From contig NW_026262659.1 in the NCBI RefSeq assembly GCF_021869535.1, forward strand, positions 8,122,001 through 8,186,000: 64,000 bases of DNA. The letters run 5' to 3'. Every line of letters starts with the position of its first letter. Positions within the stretch are counted from its first letter, which is position 1. This DNA comes from Mytilus californianus (lineage: Eukaryota; Mollusca; Bivalvia; Mytilida; Mytilidae). Of the stretch, positions 1 to 11,910 are shown piece after piece. The notes under the pieces are model-generated. The model was not told the origin of the DNA, made no database searches, and worked only from the letters and a program-made list of their open reading frames with translations. A program made the translations under genes and the position numbers.

Positions 1-60
1 GTTTTCAATCTAAATTGAGAAGTAAAATATAGTGTCAATAAAAAGCTAATTCACAAGCAT

Positions 61-391
61 GTTGTAGGTGTGTTTGATTTGTCAATTTCATTATAATCAA
101 AACAATACAATGCCATTTTTACAAAGCATGGTGAGAGGAACATCTCAAAGATGACCAGACTAAGTTTATTTTTACACCTTCTGTAGCAAACCACCCCCCC
201 CCCCCCCAAAAAAAAAATACACATCATACTCAAAGATACTGATATCCTTACATATATAATAAGGATATGAAAGTTTTTTTTAATAGATTAATTCAGAATG
301 GTATATAGAATTACACATGTAAACAATCTAGTTACCAATGAACAGAGGTAATTGATTGAAATGAAATTGACAAATCAAACACGCCTACAAC
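61..391. repeat. Fold-back element (MITE-like)
   Basis: Arms at 61-100 and 352-391 are reverse complements with about three mismatches (GTTGTAGGTGTGTTTGATTT at the outer left end). The 250-bp interior has no coding. A C14-A10 homopolymer at 194-217 lies inside it. Confidence 0.6.
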
Positions 392-1569
392 CTGAAAACA
401 TATTTTTGAACCAACTTGAAAAACTGTTTCACAATATTTATATATTGTTCCTACTTTTGATTGGTTCCCTGCTTAACTATTGACTCCACCCAAAAGAAGG
501 TAGTACCTTAGCTAATAATGATTTCATGGTTCAGCTAGCAAGCAAGCTAATCAAAGATACTACCCTTGAACACAAAATATCAATATGAAAGTACTCGCAG
601 TTACTGAAACCAGTTCAAAGCCAATAATTACTTATAAAAAATCTGGTATACAAGACTAAAATATCAATCAGTACACATCCAATGGATTTAGTTAAAGACG
701 ACATAATCACTCAGAGAAAAATCAATTAACATAATAATTCATTCCTTATACATAATTATAACTACCATAATAGGTCAGCTATATTTATTACATAGAATCA
801 TTTCAGACAGTGTACCTGACCTTTATTTCATTTCATGGTTCAGTGGTCAATTTACAGTTTTTGTAAAATGACGCTATCAGCGGCATGTTTCCGATACCAT
901 TGACCAGACCTAACGGAAGTTGATTATGCCTCCGCCTACCGCACTCGGTTTCATATTTACTATTTTACATACTAACTAGAATCTGCTTGTATTACGCTAC
1001 ACTCGAACAAAGTCTTTGTTAAAGTGTTGTAGTCGGACTGGAACCAGTTTACATACGTTATTTTATTTACCAAAAAGATATCTTGACCTGTCCATATGTT
1101 TTTTGTTATTAAATGGTATTTGGAGCTATCCCTTTGTTATATTTTTCATATTTATTCGAGCTTTCACTTTTATGCACATGTCTTACAATCGTAAACAATC
1201 GGTATGTATACATGATAAATAGATCCGTTTTGTTATGGTGTTGGACTTTTTACCCTCCAATGATCAGCAATCGCTAGACAAAATAGTTCTCCTAAATAAT
1301 GTCAGCCTTTCATGCCATTTCAACTTTACAATCATTAAAAAAGTAATAATCGGAATCATTTTGATATCCATTGGATAGAAACTGGTCTTTATCAAGATTT
1401 ACGAAGATTTTAATAATCGGAAATTAGTAATACGGTTATACCCACGCGGTGCGTATGAATCTTTGTTCACAAAGTTATAGCAGCAGAGTCTGTAACTGTA
1501 TCATTATTAATTAACTACACTGTTATTGTACTTAAAATGATGAAAACTGCATATGCAATTTAAGACGTC

Positions 1570-1610
1570 AACTCGGCCAATACAGATTTTTTTTCCGTAT
1601 TGGCCGAGTT
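1570..1610. repeat. Perfect 14-bp hairpin
   Basis: AACTCGGCCAATAC at 1570-1583 pairs exactly with GTATTGGCCGAGTT at 1597-1610 across a 13-nt T-rich loop. Confidence 0.85.
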
Positions 1611-2344
1611 CTGATCCGGCCAAAACAGGATTTCGGAACGTCTCTAGTTTTTAGATCGTAAGTCACGATAAACTCAAACTGAAAGTAAACAGTTGTTTGT
1701 ACGACGCAGTTTTTATTTACTCACCATAAACAAGCTGAAACGTTCAGTATGGCATATATTTTAGGTTAAAGACGGTCCCATTCATTTGAAAAGCATTTTG
1801 AAAGTAGACGATGGAAATATTTCAGGTTTAGGGAACGAGTAAATTATCACAAAGTTCATTTCTTGACGACCTCATAATTTCATCATGTCGATTTTTACTG
1901 TTCACTTTCGCTTCTCATGTTTTGTAAACGGTCTTTTATTTTTAAGCCCGAACCAGGCATATGCATTCTGTTATTGCGCAAATCTTCGTTCTTTGGTCAA
2001 TTGGCTTATGGATAGTTGTATCAATTTCAACTCTTACATTATTTTTTTTTAAATATATTTGCATTACACATGCAATGGCAGTACCTTTCCAATTACTATT
2101 TATGTGTTGTGTCTAAATTAAAGTTGTAACACTTTATAGTGACTGGAAAGGGTAGAAAAATTCATCAGATGAGAAAAGGCTGAAGATGCATGGAAACGGC
2201 ACCAAATCATTAGATATTGCATCTTATAAAAAGAAACTGAGATTTGGATAGTTCCACTTCAAGGTAAAAATGTTTATCTCTTGTGAAATGAAATAAAAAA
2301 AATATTGTAACACTGTAGTTAATTAATAAAGATACTATTACATG

Positions 2345-2455
2345 TATTTCTGTATTGGCCTTATTGTTGGTCCTCGGCCAGCAGTATTGGCCTTCGGCTT
2401 CGCCTCAGACCAATACACCAAGACATGGACCAATAACAAGGACAATACAGAAATA
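2345..2455. repeat. Imperfect 29-bp inverted repeat
   Basis: Arms 2345-2373 and 2427-2455 pair with three mismatches, and the centre contains a second smaller palindrome around CCTTCGGCTTCGCCTC. It resembles the fold-back element at 58997-59139 in having a GC-rich core inside AT-rich arms. Confidence 0.65.
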
Positions 2456-3191
2456 CTTACGCAATAATATTATAGAATGACAGTATGGTTCAATAGCGGG
2501 AATCAGCCCCTCAACTACTTTTTACATAAATATTAACTTCTGGCTTCAACTCCTTGTTCGCCTTGTCTGGAGATCTTGTTGTAGTTCCAGGTAGGCAAGC
2601 ATTTTAGAGACGTATCCCGTCCATCCTCTCTTGACTTGTAATTTCTGGTGATAGATTTTGCCGCTTGACTATTGGAATTGTGTTAAAACCATGATTGTTC
2701 AATGTCATTAACTTAAATGGAGACAGACATTTGACCTGAAAGGTGGTGTGGGAGTGCAAAATCAAAAACTAACTGACTATGATATATGGTTATAGAATGA
2801 ATATCAATTACATGGGTCAACATGGTCAAGGGCAGAGTTGTTATGAAATAACAATATGGCAGAGAAGTGGTTTCAAGTTTCATATAAAGCGACCTGACTG
2901 ACATGAAATAAAAAATCAAAGGAGTATCCCTATTTGTCTAATCTTCAAGGTGAAATAAAACTAGTAAAACAATATTATACTATTGTCTAAATCTACAGAA
3001 ATATAATTTGCTTCAAGTAACAGAAATAACTAGGTCACTAGTAACTTATTTAATGAGTATGTGGGGTATAAGAGCTTGATAACAACAGGCTCTTCAGAAT
3101 CATTTGGTTTGAAAAGGATACTAGTAGTCTATATTCTTGATTTAGAAAAATGTAATTGCAAGACAAAAATCACATTACTTAGAATACTTTA

Positions 3192-3443
3192 GATCATTCA
3201 GGTAGTCTTTATTTATATGTACAAAAGAACAGCCAGTAGTCATTGGATATTGTAGATCATTCAAATAGTCTTGACCTATTTATTAGTACAAAAGAACAGC
3301 CAGTAGTCATTGGATATTGTAGATCATTGTGGTAGTCTTGACCTATTTATTTATAGAAAAAAACAGCCAGTAGTCATTGGATACTGTAGATCATTCAGGT
3401 AGTCTTGACCTATACATTTGTACTAAAAAAACAGCCAGTTGTC
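3192..3443. repeat. Tandem repeat, about 63-67 bp x 4
   Basis: Units start at 3192, 3255, 3322 and 3389 with the phrase GATCAT, then TAGTCTT and ACAGCCAGTAGTCAT. The last unit is incomplete. Confidence 0.85.
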
Positions 3444-3639
3444 ATCTTCACATAACACACACATATACGAATATCAATTATATGCTTATGAGACATGTTG
3501 GAATGTTAAACTAATTACGGTATGTGAAAATCAAGACTTGCATAAAAAATATCACAATATTAGAGACAGTGGCGTCATTTTTCCTCAGAGCTTTCAGCTC
3601 TTTGATTTAATGATAAGGCGGGTTTCTCATACACTATAA

Positions 3640-3995
3640 AGCGTATATGTACGTCCGAGGAGGTTCATCTAGTCATGACCTCGTTTCATGGTTCAAATGT
3701 CAACTTTAATAGATTGAATTTAGGCCAGTTTTTCCTATACTATGATTGATAAGTATATAATGATGCAAGTTGTGCATGCCTCAGCCCTGTCTGACAAGGT
3801 TCCACTTACCCTGACTCTTTTTCATGGTTCATCAATGAAAGTTAAAGTTTTGTGATAAGGTCATCTAGATATCTGCAGTGAGGCCTTGGTCTCGACGACT
3901 TTCAACATATTATATGTGGGCAGTAAATGGAAGAACATAGAACTTGGCCATTATCAGTAAAGTAGGCGAGCCACTTCAGCGTGACTGCACTCTAA
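3640..3995 (+). repeat. 146-bp-unit repeat element, short copy
   Basis: Two units marked by TTTCATGGTTCA (near 3687 and 3822) are followed by a tail (GTAAAGTAGGCGAG...CACTC) that is shared with the tail of the long array near 9260-9297. Confidence 0.65.
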
Positions 3996-4371
3996 CAAAA
4001 TTTTTGTGTAAAAATCAAACGTTAATTGACTTCATGACTTCTTAAATACAGAAAACATAACCTTGTTTTTAAAGCAGGTCAATGGTCACGAAAACAATTG
4101 AACACACAATACCAAAGGTTAGGAGAACCGATTTGTGATACATGTATATGTGTTATGATTTTTTTCAGCTAAGCTAGAATAGTAAATATTCAGACCGTCT
4201 TTTGGTCGGCGAGAAAAGTGAAACAAAGAAGTTACCACTAACAATTCATGCAAATACCAAAATCAATGTAACCACGCGATATCTGACAAGTTTACCATAT
4301 TCACCTATTAATATAGTGGATATATCAAGTATAATAATTAAATAACAAATTACACATATCATTATCAGCCT
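3996..4371. other. 3' flank of sulfotransferase gene 1
   Basis: AT-rich sequence with no recognised element. Confidence 0.4.
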
Positions 4372-4377
4372 TTATTT
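4372..4377 (-). promoter_or_regulatory. Candidate polyadenylation signal of sulfotransferase gene 1
   Basis: TTTATT on the plus strand reads AATAAA on the minus strand, about 150 bp after the stop codon. The hexamer is common in AT-rich DNA, so this is only the nearest plausible site. Confidence 0.4.
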
Positions 4378-4524
4378 CCCCGTCGTCCTATAACACAATA
4401 AGGACAGTTTATAATTAAATTACCAGATCTGATTCCCTTTTAAAAGCTATGAAGATCGATTGATTGTCGGTTGCTGAACGTCCAGTTAAAGCTATGAGAA
4501 GAATTAGCAAGAAGATGGTTCACT

Positions 4525-5290
4525 TTATAGTAACGTTATGTCAAGATTTTTTATGGATGTAAAACCAAGCTGTCTGTAACCAAATGCCTTATAGGTACGA
4601 TGGCAAGCTGCGTCAATATTATATAATTGTTCACTGGAAATAAATGTTCGCCAGGTATTTGCAATTTTCAAAGCATTTCCTAATTTTGTAAGCCACGGAC
4701 TTCTATTTTTTTGGCCTCTTCCCAAAAGATGCTGTCTAATATAATTGTCTACCTTCAGCGTGAAATTTAAATTTGAAAAACTAAAAACTTTTCTAAATAC
4801 CTGTACAGGTTTCTGTACAAGAGTCTCATATCTCAACACAAATATGTTGTTAGGATATATATATTTGAACAGTTTAGTTGCATTTCTGTCTGCCATCATT
4901 TGATTGCATATTATTCCTGACCCCTTCACAACTGATTGAATAAGTCCATATTTTAACATTGAAATGGTTATAGCTCTTGGATCTCTCACTAAGTAAATAA
5001 TTTTGATATTAGTAGTTTGCTTTAGAATATGTTCTAATGATGCCATCCGTAGACGAATAACTTTTATGATTCTTCTAGGCTTTGTCAAACATACTTGTTC
5101 CAGTTTATTGATACAATAAGAAAATGATGCATGTCGGAGACACGTGAAGTACGTTCTCATGTCAAGTGAATGCATTAATAAATTTTGGTTTTTTAAATCT
5201 CCGATATTTAGTTTAGTGAAATCACAATTAAACCAATGCATTAACATCTCAGCCTGCACTCTAGGTAGAGCTGTGTCCGTAGTTATATTT
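4525..5290 (-). CDS. Sulfotransferase gene 1, exon 4 (3'-phosphate-binding and C-terminal part)
   Basis: The exon enters in phase 2 after TCATTTCAG and runs open for 255 codons to the stop at 4525-4527. It carries the shared VQAEML-x2-WFNC block, KVIRLRM, the IIYLVRDPRA strand-loop with Ser349, and the C-terminal WRTF and FGY positions. Similarity to the last exon of the plus-strand gene runs over nearly its whole length. Confidence 0.88.
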
Positions 5291-8200
5291 CTGAAATGAC
5301 GAAAATAGTCAATTAATATTAGTTAAAGGGACATTAGGTACGAAGTTGGCAAAAAATCATGATTTTTAGTTTTGAACATTTATTAAAGCGGAATTGTGAA
5401 ATAATATTTCGCTATTAGCAGCCAGTTTTATCGAAATAAACTTAAAATCATCGATGATGTATTATTGGCTTGCAAGTCAATAATTCAACACATTTGAGTC
5501 CGTATTCATGCGAACTTCAAACAAATCCTTAACGGGAATGGGCTACGCATATAGGCTAAGCATGTTTATTTATTAAAATGAAAAAAAATGTCAACATTAA
5601 AAGTAAAACAAATTTTCGTTGACTGATTCTGCCCACAAAAAAAAAAAAAAAAAAAACTTTTTCAAATACAGGTAACACGACGAGTAACATAATTTTTCAA
5701 TCTATGACATGAAACCGAACAGATCTAGAAAAATCGTCATTACACGATTGCACGTGCTTGCCTGTGTATTTTTACTTGTATTTATGTTTATATCAGGTCA
5801 TATGATCTACGGAATACTTCGGAGATCATCTCGTTGGTTAATTAAATGGGGTCTATTCTAAAATACACACGAAACGTTGATACATTATAACGCGTCCATG
5901 CATTGTAAGTTGTTCCTTGAGAACTTTTTGTAATTTGGAGATCTTACTTTATACTTATTTCGAAAATGGTCGCCTCGCTATTTTCCTTTCAAATAAGTGC
6001 AAAAATAACTACTTCACAATTCAATGCATTTAAATTTGCTCGAGAAATTATTGCTTAGTTCCATAATAAGTGTAGCCTGGATACGCGCATTTCATTGCGC
6101 TAGGTATTGTTTCAGTTTTTTTTTATTAGCAGTTGGTATTTCAATTGTGGACATTCGTTTGGTAATCTCCAAGAGGGTGAAATATGGACCCTTATCATAT
6201 TTTATTATTGTATATGCTATACATGTGTTCTTGCTATTGCTAATACAACATTACTTTACAAAACAGACTGTGTGAATATACATCATGGACGCCTTCTTCA
6301 GGAAACAATGGAATATCACCTGCACTTATTTATTTTTACATAAATTTATGAACTGATTATTGGTGATTTTCCTGCAAAGAGTGAATATTCGTGTTCATGT
6401 CCTTAAAATTGGTGACCAAGGATTAATCAAACTTACCTCACAGTTCCATTAAAAAACAATACTGGCACTTTTAAATTTGAGCTTAATGTAAGATCACTGA
6501 TCGGTTCAAATAAAGAAAAAGCATTATCTGTCTCTGACAGGACGTCTAACGTCATCGTTGTTCCACCACGACAATATCCAACAATTAAAACACATGTAGA
6601 GTTGTTACAAAAGTTATTGCCTGTAAAAGCGAAAGAAATGTGCTTAAACTTAAACTACTGCACGATAACTTACAAACAAATAAATATCCACAAAGATCCG
6701 TAGGCACTGATTATAACTTAGATTAAATGGACTTATCATTTCTGCTTGTCTTATCAGTGCCAATAACTATTCAAAGTATTAATAAATCTTCGAGACACTG
6801 CTCCTTTTTAGTTTGCATTTTAAGAAAGTTAAAATTGTGTTAACTTCTGGAAAAAAAAACGGTAAAACAAGAAATTACGGTCATGGACATCGTCAGTGTA
6901 TGTCAATTTTCTATTTAGGTTGGAATTAAGTTATAGTTATTTTTTTTTGTCTTTGCTGAATTCATATGCATGTTGGCTATATTTTGAATGAATTTGAGTT
7001 TGTTTAATTGTATGGACGTCTACTGATTGTATGATTTTCTCCAGTTTCTTTTGTTGGTGATTTGTGTTGTTGTGTTGTTGTCGCGATCTATATTTTCCAA
7101 ACACATATTTAGTACATTATAAACTCACCAGGCGTTGATTGTACCTTGGATGAATATCTATTATTATTTACAATGTCACTAATTTGTATATCTGTATCTT
7201 CAGTGACCGATTGGTCATTACTTATGTCTACTGTCCCACCGGGGAACGATAAATTATTACTACCCCCTGTTCCTTCAGGGACCAATAAATCACCAACATT
7301 TTCTCCCTTTCCTTCATTGAACGATAAATAATTACTATTGTCTCCTGTTCCTTCAGGGAACGACAAATCATTACGGCTACTTCCTGTTCCTTCGGGGAAC
7401 GACAAATCATTACGGCTACCCCCTGTCCCTCCTTCGTAGAACTGTGTATAATTTGCATTGTCTTCTGTCCTTTCGTCATTGGTTAAACTTCTTTCTCTGA
7501 ACGAAGTGTTTATAATGTTGTCATCTGTGAGGGGATACTTCTCGATTGACTTAACAACTGAAACTAAAGAAGGATTAGAGTGAAGACACCGACAGCTATA
7601 AACAGTTAGGAAATAAAGAAAGGGTTAGAGTGAAGACACCGACAGCTATAAACAGTTAGGAAATAAAGAAAGGGTTAGAGTGAAGACACCGACAGCTATA
7701 AACAGTTCGGAAATAAAGAAAGGGTTCGAGTGAAGACACCGACAGCTATAAACAGTTAGGAAATAATTGAAATTGAACAACTGATGACAGTAGTTAACAT
7801 AATCAGCTTTGAAAGTTCAATTTAAAAATACATTTCTCAACAACAGTCACTGTTTTAAGGTTGTCGACAAAATTATCATGAAAAGCGCTGCTGTAATTAT
7901 GAAAGTTTTTTCCATTTCTTTATTTTGTCTTCTCTTTTAGTTATGATATTTGTAGCCTTCAGATATTGATTTTTGTTATTTAAACGCAGTTTCATCCATA
8001 TAGGCCAATGAAGAAAAAAAAAAAAAAAACCAAAAAAAACAAAAACAACCTTGTACACAAAGAAATTATTCAACAAACTTTTAAAGCATGTATCAGAAGA
8101 ATTTTAATCTTTCATATGTCCATTAATTGTTATTGACCTCATTTTCAAGGTTCAGCGACTGCTAAAAAAATGAACAGTTGTTTTGTAATGTGCATTTTTC

Positions 8201-11111
8201 ACTTATAATGAATAATAGAATAACTATGTGTGGTATATGGGACCCTTGGAAAATCTACATGTGCGTCAGATAAGGTTCACCTGCCCTCGATCTCATTTCA
8301 CGGATCTGTGATCAAGGTTAGTTTTCGTGGTCAAGTCCATATCTCAGATTCTATAAGCAGTAGGTCAATTTTATTTGATTTATGCAATGATTGTAAGGTG
8401 TTCATGTCTGTTTAGCAGGTTTCGTCTGACCTTGAACTCATTTTTATGGTTCATTGGTCAATGTTAAGTGTTTGTGTTTTAATCCGTTTCTCATATACTA
8501 TAAGTAATAGGTCAATTATATTTGGTGTAAGTAATGATTGTAAGGTGTAAAAGTCTGTCTGGCAGGGTTCATCTGACCTTGTCTAATGTTCATGGGATAA
8601 GTTTTCATTATTAAATATGTTTCTTAAATGCTTTAAGCAATAGTTTAACTATATTTGGTGTATTGAATGATTGCAAGTTGCATATGTCTGTCTGGCAGAG
8701 TTCATATGACTTTGACGTCATTTTTATGGTTCATTGGTCAATTTGAAGTTTTCATGGGTAGGTCTGTTTCTCAGGTTCTATAATCATTAGGTCAGCTATA
8801 CGTTTTGTCTGAAATGATTGTATCATGTACAAGTCTGTCGGACAGGTTCGTCCTACCATGACCTGATTTTCATGGTTCATAAGTCTGTCTTATATTTTCA
8901 TGGTTAAGTCTGTTTCTAAGATACTATACTCCATAGAGTAACTATATTTGTTGTATGGAATGATTGCAAGATGTACATGTTTGTCTGGCATAGTTCATAT
9001 GACACGTACTGACCTCATTTTCATGGTTCATTGGTCAAAGTTTTTATCGTTTTCTTTTGTCTAATTCTCAGATACTATAAGCAACATGTTAACTATATAT
9101 ACTTGTTATATGGAATGCTTGTAAGGAGAGCATTTCCGTCTGTAAGGGTTCATCTGACCTTTACCTCATTTACATGGATAATTGATAATGTTAATATTAT
9201 GTAATACTTATTGTATAACCTTTTTTAATAAGACTTTCAACATAACCTCAATCATGATTAGTAAAGCAGACGAGACATTTCAGTGTTGTCACTCTTGTTT
9301 TCCAATAATTTATCACAAATGGTTACGTTTCCATTTGCTCTCTCTGTAGTTTCGATAAGTACAATAAGATCAAAAAGTTCAACAACGAGGGGGTAGATTA
9401 CTAGCGTAATTTTGTAAGTGTTTTGATCTTTTTATAAATATGAATTCAAGGAGATGAGGGTATTTCGTCATATGCAACTATACCAGTCATAATTACGTTC
9501 GATAACTCTGCATGTTACTGGTTTAATTAGGATTATGAAAAATTTACTGGTAACCCGTGTGATGAATGATTTAGAAAATTGAAAAATATAGATATTTCAC
9601 CTCGGGGTTTCGATTTTTTTTTTATTAATATAAAATAATACCATAAAATAATTTCTATAAGAATCGGACCATACTAATCTACATAAGTCTTGTCAAAACT
9701 TACATGATCTTACATCGTGATTAGGTGCCGTGTTTGTTTTCACCTGATCACGTTGATGACTTAATATCTCCTTAATCAAGCTATGTCCTTGGGTATTATT
9801 AGAGTGACAATAACGTGTCATATTTAATTGCAATATAAACAGTGAAATTAAATTGTGTTATTTGCATGGGCAAAATTAGTGTCGAACATCGTCTACGTTT
9901 GAAAATTGTTTGGTCGCCATTTTTTTTACGTAACTTCGAAATTTTATCAAAACAAAAAGCATGTATCCACTTTATCAAAAAGACAAAATATTTGATTATA
10001 TGCTGCTTTAAGGTAAGACAAAAACTGAAAACGCATGCATCCAACAGTTTTTTCATCGTAAAAATATTACAGTCTGTCGGAATATATATTTTCACAAGTC
10101 GACCTACGTTGTCAACATGGTCAATGTAAACAATGCATGGTTGATGCATATAAATCTTTGTTTTGAGTGCGAGAGAATGTTTCTAATAAATATATTAAAT
10201 TAAAGGTGAAATAAGAAATTTCTAAAAATAATAAGACACACTTTAATTAATATTTCACAAATTACTTTTTAATTAATTGCTAAATGAATACATGTTGTGT
10301 CTTTGTTTACTTCCGACATCGGCCGCCATTTTCAAAATATTGTTAACGAATGCCAAAATGTAAACTTTTCAATCAAATTTTGAAGCAAAAAGTTTGTTAC
10401 CTAAACTGATTTGGGTTTCGATTTCATTTAAATGAATGTGTTGTCGATCTTTTTAGGGGTTGGAAGGATATTATTAACAAATAATAAGTTGAGAAAATTG
10501 ATCATATAAGAAGGTCCCATTGCAATTTTTTTGAGTTTTAACGAAGAAGTCAACGGAGGCTGTGTGGTTATGTCACCTCCATTTTCAAACTTAATTTGAA
10601 GCAAGAAATCATATTTCTGAACTGAAACTTAAAACATTTTTAATTGTAAAAATGAAAATACTATAAAACGCGGGGTTGGAAGGTAAAATACACAATGTAA
10701 CAAAAAAGTTATGATCGTTTAATCTATGTAGCCCGTTCATTTTCATTGATAATCAATCGGCCATTAATGATATACAACTGAATTGTAAAAGTCACGTGAT
10801 GACCGCGATAGTTGGATATGCTATAAGACAGCTACCCAACCGACATAAATAATCACTTTGATATTCATTTAGCTATTCGTGTTATTTCATATTAAACTTT
10901 TCAACAACATTAATCTTTAAAAAAAACATTGTTTTGCATATTAAGTTAAAACGAAAGCTTAAGGAATTGTATTAATTTCTGTTTGATTTGAATAAGTGTA
11001 GTTCTTACCTCTCTTATTATAGGCTTTTAATGCCAGGAATATATATCCAGAAATGAGGACCACGATTGTCAAAAATTTACACTTTGATACTAGTAACTTG
11101 CACATTTTCAT
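4525..11111 (-). CDS. Carbohydrate sulfotransferase-like type II membrane protein, 4 exons
   Basis: Spliced model: exons 11111-11009, 7557-7129, 6620-6437 and 5290-4525 (1482 nt, 493 aa). All junctions are GT-AG and the phases agree (1, 1, 2). Residues 13-30 form a signal anchor, 35-177 a low-complexity repeat stem, and 178 to the end a sulfotransferase domain. The 5' PAPS-binding loop GYCRGGTTMT is at 192-201, and VRDPR of the 3'-phosphate-binding segment is at 340-344 with Ser349 downstream. The C-terminal part has the W-R and FGY positions typical of the family. Known of the family: such enzymes sit in the Golgi and move sulfate from PAPS onto glycan hydroxyls. The acceptor sugar cannot be read from sequence. 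A paralogue lies at 46420-55872 on the other strand. An upstream non-coding exon is possible. Confidence 0.82.
5291..6436 (-). other. Intron 3 of sulfotransferase gene 1
   Basis: It holds an A19-20 run near 5637-5656. I see no coding sequence. Short open frames around 6024-6343 have no recognisable features. Confidence 0.5.
6437..6620 (-). CDS. Sulfotransferase gene 1, exon 3 (5' PAPS-binding loop)
   Basis: The 184-nt exon enters in phase 1 after TTTTACAG and leaves in phase 2 at GAG|GTAAGT. It encodes the beta-strand VLIVGY, the phosphosulfate-binding loop CRGGTTMT and the following helix. The plus-strand paralogue has an exon of the same length and phases with loop FRGGSTMT, which supports both models. 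Confidence 0.85.
6621..7128 (-). other. Intron 2 of sulfotransferase gene 1
   Basis: Bounded by the GTGAGTTT donor and TTTTACAG acceptor on the minus strand. Nothing else is recognised. Confidence 0.5.
7129..7557 (-). CDS. Sulfotransferase gene 1, exon 2 (repetitive stem)
   Basis: This 143-codon exon is entered in phase 1 after a TTCTTTAGTTTCAG acceptor and leaves in phase 1 at CTG|GTGAGTTT. It encodes an Asn/Ser/Gly/Glu-rich stem. Residues 74-156 are about seven copies of a 13-residue unit close to NDLSFPEGTGxSR; the units drift but the frame is kept. The position between anchor and catalytic domain fits a Golgi stem. The paralogue has nothing of this size here, so the stem has diverged quickly. 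Confidence 0.72.
7193..7441 (-). repeat. Coding minisatellite, about 39-bp units x 7
   Basis: On the minus strand the units carry the phrase TCGTTCCC(C/T)GAAGGAACAG and encode roughly NDLSFPEGTG. Spacing is 13 residues except for one step of 14 and one of 12. All changes keep the frame. Confidence 0.8.
7567..7766. repeat. Tandem repeat, 50 bp x 4
   Basis: Near-identical copies contain GAGTGAAGACACCGACAGCT and AAACAGTTAGGAAAT. The array starts about 10 bp from the acceptor of exon 2 of the minus-strand gene. Each unit supplies a pyrimidine tract and CTAAC motifs on the transcribed strand. Confidence 0.9.
8130..9300 (+). repeat. 146-bp-unit repeat element, long array (about 8 units plus tail)
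   Basis: The anchor phrase, TCATTTT(C/T)ATGGTTCA or a variant, recurs near 8150, 8300, 8446, 8591, 8726, 8871, 9021 and 9171. A unique tail follows (TCAACATAACCTCAATCATG to CACTCTTG). The units are quite diverged. A core of tandem units plus a fixed tail recalls the pearl-like repeats described in bivalves; that link is an inference. Confidence 0.75.
9301..11008 (-). other. 5' part of intron 1 of sulfotransferase gene 1
   Basis: It contains three diverged blocks with a GCCATTTT-rich motif followed by TTTGAAGCAA or a similar phrase (near 9917, 10326 and 10580), likely an old repeat. No coding sequence. Confidence 0.4.
11009..11111 (-). CDS. Sulfotransferase gene 1, exon 1 (start codon and membrane anchor)
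   Basis: The exon reads MKMCKLLVSKCKF and then a hydrophobic run (residues 13-30), followed by a basic tail ending in YNKR. It ends at a good donor (GTAAGAAC on the minus strand) in phase 1, which matches exon 2. A second Met lies at residue 3. No acceptor-like tract precedes the ATG, so the 5'UTR may be contiguous. The short cytoplasmic tail plus single anchor is the expected type II topology. Confidence 0.7.
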
Positions 11112-11725
11112 ATCATTTATTTTTTTATGTCTTGAACATCTCAGCGTGTGTAGACATGTGGATATTGCAGACTTATTTATTATAAAGATTTGATTTATAT
11201 TAATTCAAGGAGATGGGATAATGGTAAGTAGTTCCGTTTACATTCAGTTAAGTGAGATTATAACAACTAAAGAAGATGAGGGAAAGGGTAGATCATAAAA
11301 ATAACAATGCATACAAATCGTCTGAAGTAGTTCCGTCTTCAATGAGTAACAGTGGCCTGTTAATCCAAATGTGGTCATTATTGTTTATCTACATATATAA
11401 ACTTATTGGTAAAATTAATGATTGTACTGTAGTTGTTCAATCCTTGAGTCTGGTATTTTGTGAGATGAATATCATTTCTTTGATTAATAGTTTTGAAAGA
11501 CATCAAAGTATTCCTAGTATTTTTTCTTCATTTAAATTCTATAAAAACATATTGGACATTGCACACCGGTCAGACGATGTTGTCTTCCTGTATCTTTCCA
11601 ATCGTACAGTCATATATCAGCGTATAGGCCAGATGTTTGTGAAGTCAAAATCGGTCAATATAAGGTGGATATATTATACTTTCAGTGTCACTCTAAGTTT
11701 AGAATATTTTCTTAGTAAATAAGAA

Positions 11726-11910
11726 GCCGTTGGTTTTCCTGTTTGAATTGTTTTACACTAGTAATTTTTGGGGCCCTTTATAGCTTGCTGTTCGGTGTGA
11801 GCCAAGGCTCCGTGTTGAAAACCATACTTTGACCTATAATGGTTTACTATTTACTAATTGTGACTTGGATGGAGAGTTGTCTCATTTGCACTCATACCAC
11901 ATTTTCTTAT
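11726..11910 (+). repeat. Dispersed repeat R4
   Basis: It shares GGGGCCCTTTATAGCTTGCT and GTGAGCCAAGGCTCCGTG with 58262-58455 and, reversed, with 39640-39790. I recall this family from mussel sequences. Confidence 0.75.

Larger units (their letters stand above)
392..3191. other. Intergenic sequence
   Basis: I see no supportable gene. It contains two inverted repeats listed separately and short fragments of a dispersed repeat with the motif TTTCATGGTTCA near 525 and 835. Confidence 0.5.

Noticed and set aside
7228..7479. Alternate minus-strand frame with repeats (KEQE..)
   Set aside because: It is the minisatellite read in another frame. The other frame joins the catalytic exons with correct phase.
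9799..10149. Overlapping open frames on both strands (116 and 95 codons)
   Set aside because: Both lie in intron 1 of the minus-strand gene in old repeat sequence, with no family features.
11276..11722. Open frame of 148 codons on the plus strand
   Set aside because: Low-complexity composition, no recognised motif, runs into an R4 repeat, and lies just upstream of exon 1 of the minus-strand gene. Likely chance.
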